In this document: piece after piece, positions 60,116 to 64,000 of the stretch
Position numbering within the stretch: position 1 is the first letter of the stretch
How the letters are laid out: the number at the start of each line of letters is the position of its first letter
Assembly: GCF_003473485.1 (NCBI RefSeq)
Contig: NC_053042.1
Span: forward strand, 54,523,762 to 54,587,761
Direction of reading: 5' to 3'
Length of the DNA stretch: 64,000 nucleotides
DNA from: Medicago truncatula
Lineage: Eukaryota > Streptophyta > Magnoliopsida > Fabales > Fabaceae
Position numbers and translations under genes: made by a program
The notes under the pieces: model-generated
The model's input: only the letters and a program-made list of their open reading frames with translations
What the model was told of the DNA's origin: nothing
Databases searched by the model: none

Positions 60116-60734
60116 GGGAATGAGAAAATGAAAAGACGAAGGAATATGAATGAGAGCTCTGAAAATTCCTTTAGGACATTGGTGTCACTGGTAATACCTG
60201 ATCCTTCTGATATTGGTAGTTGCTGTACCTTTCTTTTCTTTCTTTGTCTTGCCAATCACAAAATAAATACACACGCCAAAACTATATATAAAAAATATTG
60301 TATCACAATCCATGTGTGAATAACTACAAAGAAAATTTAAACATTCGTTTTATAGTTTGTATATGTGTCAATCAGTGATAATATAACCACAAAGAAAATT
60401 TTAACATTCGTCTCTTATTTTTTGTCGAGTTTTTTAAATAGATTTTTGAAATTATGAATATTTTATAGGTTTTTTAACCCTTCCAAGATTTTATTTATAG
60501 TAGGAATTAAATTGATATTAAGTGGTTAAATATAATAATTAAAAAGGTGTTTTATTTGAACAATCATTTATGTGACAACCATAAATTTATAAAAAAAAAT
60601 AAGCATTGACATGGAAACTAAAACATCAGAGAAAAAAAGTAAAATCATAATATGAATAAAAGATAAAATTGTCACAAAAACTATCATAAAATAATTATAC
60701 AAATATCATTTTTCAGAACTAAATTGCACCGTGA

Positions 60735-60833
60735 GACTCATGATCATATCTCAGTTGGTATAAATATTGTATTCCTCAAACACTTAATCTTAAAAGTGAA
60801 TTTTAACCACCAATCTACCTTAAAAAAAAAGGA
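60735..60833 (+). mobile_element. Possible decayed SINE
   Basis: GATCATATCTCAGTTGGTAT resembles a tRNA A-box head, and the stretch ends in a run of A's about 100 bp later. No clear B box was found. Confidence 0.3.
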
Positions 60834-60912
60834 ACCAAATTGCTCGTAAATTATTAAAATATAAGAATTAATTTATAATAACTGGTTGTACACAATGACC
60901 ACTTTAAAATTT

Positions 60913-61410
60913 GGGTTAAATATGTTTTTGATCCCTATAAATATACAAACTTTTCGTTTTAGTCCCTCTAAAATTTTCTTTTAACTTTTAATCCCTATAA
61001 AATTTTCAATCACTACTTTTGGCCCCTATTTTTAAGTTAATTTTTGTACTTTTTAATGAAATTGTGCAGAAATATGTAGAATATTGTAAAAAAAATTCCC
61101 CAAAAAATTAGAATTTTTTAACAAAACATAATTTAGTTATGAATTTTTAACTGTCAAACATATAAAAATTCATATTAAATTTATGTTTTGTTAAAAAATT
61201 CTAAATTTTTTTGGGAGAGATTCTTATAATATTATGAATTTGTCTGCAAAGTTTTATTAAAAAATATGTATTCCACATATGAGTTTACTTTAAAAGAGGG
61301 ACCAAAAGTAAAGATAGAAAATTTTTGAGGGACTAAAAGTTGAAGGAAAATTTTAGAGGGATTAATACAAAAAGTTGGCATATTTATAGGGATCAAAAAC
61401 ATATTTAACC
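60913..61410. mobile_element. Complete MULE-type MITE with 10-bp TSD
   Basis: Starts GGGTTAAATATGTTTTTGAT and ends ATCAAAAACATATTTAACC. The two arms are inverted copies over about 150-180 bp (TAGTCCCTCTAAAATTTT versus AAAATTTTAGAGGGATTA). TTTAAAATTT is duplicated exactly at 60903-60912 and 61411-61420. Long terminal inverted repeats and a 9-10-bp duplication point to Mutator-like origin. A half copy lies at 33455-33655. Confidence 0.9.
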
Positions 61411-61420
61411 TTTAAAATTT

Positions 61421-63150
61421 TTACGTTAAAATTTATTGTTAAACATATTATACGTATTCAAAATACAAAGCATTTGCATTGAAGTCAATTTTAATTAATT
61501 GACTAACATAAGACACCACTAAAAGACTAAATTAATCAACGAAATATTCATATTATTAGAAATAAATAAATTAACATATACATTTAGGTATATTTTTTGA
61601 ACTTGTGATAGGACTATTCTATTGTCCATGAGTTATACATTATTTCAAAGAAAATGAGTTGAAGAAAAACATAAAAGTTGTCCTTAAAAATTAAACGTCA
61701 AATGTATAATAATATTATTATTATTATTGAAATTGGTGCATTCAAATTAATTTATAAAAATAAAAAATATTGTTATTTGGATCCATAGTTAAAAAAACAT
61801 AAAGTAAAAATAGAGAATGAAAAATAAAATAAAATAACTGTAGTACTACTGAATGAGTTGAAAATCCCAAAAAGCAGAAAAGAGAGCAGTATTTTTCAGA
61901 ATAAAAATCACGAGGATGGTTTTGTTGGTGCAGAGAGAGCTTCTACCAAAAATGATTACAGCTAGGCCAATATAATAATGAATGGGGTTAGTACTATGCA
62001 TATTACTACTACAATTACTCAACTGCCTCACTTTGACCTTACTTTCTCTTTCTCTCTTTCTCTCTCTAGGAATGTATTATGTTATGTGTGTGTGTATGAC
62101 TTCTGCTACATACGCCAACATCGTCATCATCACTATTGTAAGAGTAAAAGAAGACCCCATCAAAGATAAATTACTTTTCTGATTTTCTTCTGTTATTATT
62201 ATTACCTCTACTCTCTTCTTCTTCTCCACTGTTTTATACTCATGTCATGTGTGTGAATACAATACTATAATCACGGTTTTGCCCTTCTATGTGTAACGTT
62301 GAAAGACGTTGCTATACCTTTTTTCCGTAAGGTAAGACCCACACTGTTGTTACCTGTGTGTCAAGTAATATACTGTTTGTGGTGCCATTTGGACGTGCAT
62401 GGGAAGTTGTACACACTACTTTTTCCTTTTTATCTCTTCTTCTTCTTTTCAACTCCAACCTCAAACTCAAACATATAATATTATAAGAAAGAGATATGAT
62501 ATTTGTGCCATAATTCTTGTACAACTTCCTCTCTCATATTCACATTATTTTCTTAAGAACAATAAGGTTGTCTTAAAAGTTGTATTAAAATAGTTGTTCA
62601 AATATCATTACTCTAATATAAATTCTCTTCTTTTCTCAAATAAATTACTAACACTTCAATAAACTCGATGAGTCTCGTTAGCGAGTGCCTCCGAATACTC
62701 TTTAAGCATTCTAAAAGGAGAAATTATTCTATAGGAAAAGTCAAATATTTCAATTTCCAATGCATTGATTATAAAAACAAGCAAAAAATTATATTTTAAA
62801 AGTTTTAAAAAATACTCCGAAAACACTCATTAACATTTTTCATACTATATTAACCTACTATTTGAATTGTGCATCAGAATGATCTTAATTACATCGATTA
62901 CATTCTATATTTGTACTAAGAGTAGGGCTAACAACAATCTATTATTTTTAACACTCTTTAAACTTATCTTTCATTTATATATGTACATTTTTTAGTCTTT
63001 ATCTCGTTTTTCAATCTCAAATTTGGGTTTTTCTTCATACGGTTTGAACTATTTTTTTTAAAAAGCTCGGATTGAAACAAAATGATGTCGTAACTTACGT
63101 ATTTGTCATGCTCATGAGCTTGTCTGGACCGGAGCAAATAATATTTTATA
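61421..63150. other. Intergenic, no gene
   Basis: AT-rich sequence with CT-rich runs near 62045-62070. Short open frames on both strands (for example 61978-62182 and 62312-62524) are low-complexity and match no family that I know. Possibly promoter sequence of a gene outside the window. Confidence 0.5.
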
Positions 63151-63154
63151 GGTT

Positions 63155-63340
63155 TAATAGCACTTTTAACCTCCTATATTTTAAAAAGTTGTGATTTTAG
63201 ACTCCTAACTAATTAAAATACAAAACAACCCTCTATGTATTAAATCTTTGGCAGTTTTGGCCCCCTAAACCAATTTTGACTCGGTCAATGGTGACGTGTC
63301 ACTTCAAAGCCGCCATGTGTGCATTGTTTTAATTAAAAAA
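63155..63340 (+). mobile_element. Fragment of a terminal-repeat element
   Basis: TTTAATAGCACTTTTAACCT, then TTGTGATTTTAGACTCCTAA, GGCAGTTTTGGCCCCCTAAA and GTCAATGGTGACGTGTCA. This spaced 'xxxTTTTxGxCCCCTAA' layout resembles the arm of a MULE-like or related legume repeat. The opposite arm is not in the window. Confidence 0.35.
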
Positions 63341-63363
63341 AAAAAAAAGTCACATATAAATTA

Positions 63364-63621
63364 CTCCCTCCGTCCCTAAATAAATGACCTAGTTGACTCT
63401 AACACATATACCAATGCATATGTTTTATCTTTGATATCTTCAATTCTCTACTAAAAAAAATTATAAAAATTTAATATTTTAAAAATACTCATCGAGACGA
63501 ATCCAACAACATCTTACATGATATTATTTATCTTTGTGAATTAGTAGAAAAGTATGGTCAAAGTATATCAAGTCAATAATGCATATTGTCAACTAGGTCA
63601 TTTATTAAGGGACGGAGGGAG
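63364..63621. mobile_element. Stowaway-type MITE
   Basis: 258 bp, starting CTCCCTCCGTCCCTAAATAA and ending TTATTAAGGGACGGAGGGAG. Inverted ends extend over about 35 bp (ATGACCTAGTTGAC versus GTCAACTAGGTCAT). Flanked by TA (63362-63363 and 63622-63623). No coding capacity. Confidence 0.95.
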
Positions 63622-63623
63622 TA

Positions 63624-64000
63624 AAGAATTAAACAACAAATAATTAAAAAAAAAAAAGGAAGGAAATTGTGTTTCAAAATCTGATTCTAACTCTTCTTCC
63701 TTTCATCTCTCTCTAAAACACTGATTCATGAACCTGCTCCATTGACAGAAGCATGGAAAAAGTGGAAAAAGGATGAGTAGTTCAATGCAAGCACGATAAT
63801 GAAATAATGTTCTCTTGAACGAAACGAAAGTTTCATTTTTATCAAATGAAAAATGAGCATATCACATGCACTTTGACATATATAAAGGGCACAAAACAAG
63901 GCAGCTATATTAGTTGCATGTAGCTTATACATAACTTGAATAAGAATTACACTTCCATTGTTCCCTAACAATCCAATAGCCTGATATATTTATCATATAA
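63624..64000. other. Window end, nothing recognised
   Basis: AT-rich sequence with an 81-codon minus-strand frame (63726-63971) lacking any recognisable domain. Confidence 0.4.

Noticed and set aside
1-64000. Organelle DNA insertion, rRNA genes or a metabolic gene cluster
   Set aside because: No plastid or mitochondrial gene, rRNA segment or group of biosynthetic enzymes was seen on either strand.

Overview
This is plant nuclear DNA. The genes have many short exons with GT...AG introns, the intergenic DNA is AT-rich, and plant transposable-element relics are scattered throughout. Repeat style (a GGGTTAAATATG-ended MULE-type MITE, a tRNA-derived SINE ending in a short gene-internal stem and poly-A, RTE-type LINE 3' ends, Stowaway MITEs) suggests a legume, most likely a Medicago/Trifolium-type species. 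The species call is an inference from memory, not a database match.

Layout. 1-6.0 kb holds LINE retrotransposon wreckage and no host gene I can support. 6.06-10.0 kb (minus) is a four-exon glycosyltransferase-77-type nucleotide-diphospho-sugar transferase. 10.3-14.3 kb is intergenic with a SINE, a Stowaway MITE and a possible LTR relic. 14.7-29.4 kb (plus) is a 24-exon SEC24 COPII coat gene (1,111 aa model). 31.1-35.2 kb (minus) is a six-exon organelle-type DarP/YjgA (DUF615) ribosome-biogenesis protein whose fourth intron is almost entirely transposon. 37.1-42.0 kb (minus) is an RCD1/SRO-type WWE-PARP-RST protein with a spliced 5' leader carrying an upstream ORF. 43.5-46.7 kb (plus) is mitochondrial pyruvate carrier 1. 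47.3-50.2 kb is a degenerate locus with a glycyl-tRNA synthetase fragment, followed by an intact-ended hAT MITE. 52.0-55.5 kb (plus) is a THUMP-domain (Tan1/THUMPD1) tRNA-acetylation adaptor. 56.9-59.9 kb (minus) is a GARP/G2-like MYB factor with EAR motifs. 60-64 kb is intergenic, with one complete MULE-type MITE and one Stowaway MITE.

The genes are ordinary single-copy housekeeping or regulatory plant genes with no operon-like relation: secretory coat, Golgi glycosylation, organelle ribosome assembly, stress signalling, mitochondrial transport, tRNA modification, transcription. All exon boundaries were read by eye from GT/AG sites and reading-frame continuity; each model stays in frame from ATG to stop. 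I saw no novel defence, CRISPR or gene-cluster system. The most unusual points are the spliced upstream ORF of the RCD1-like gene, the chimeric fragment locus at 47-50 kb, the stacked insertions in one DarP intron, and several insertions with clean target-site duplications.
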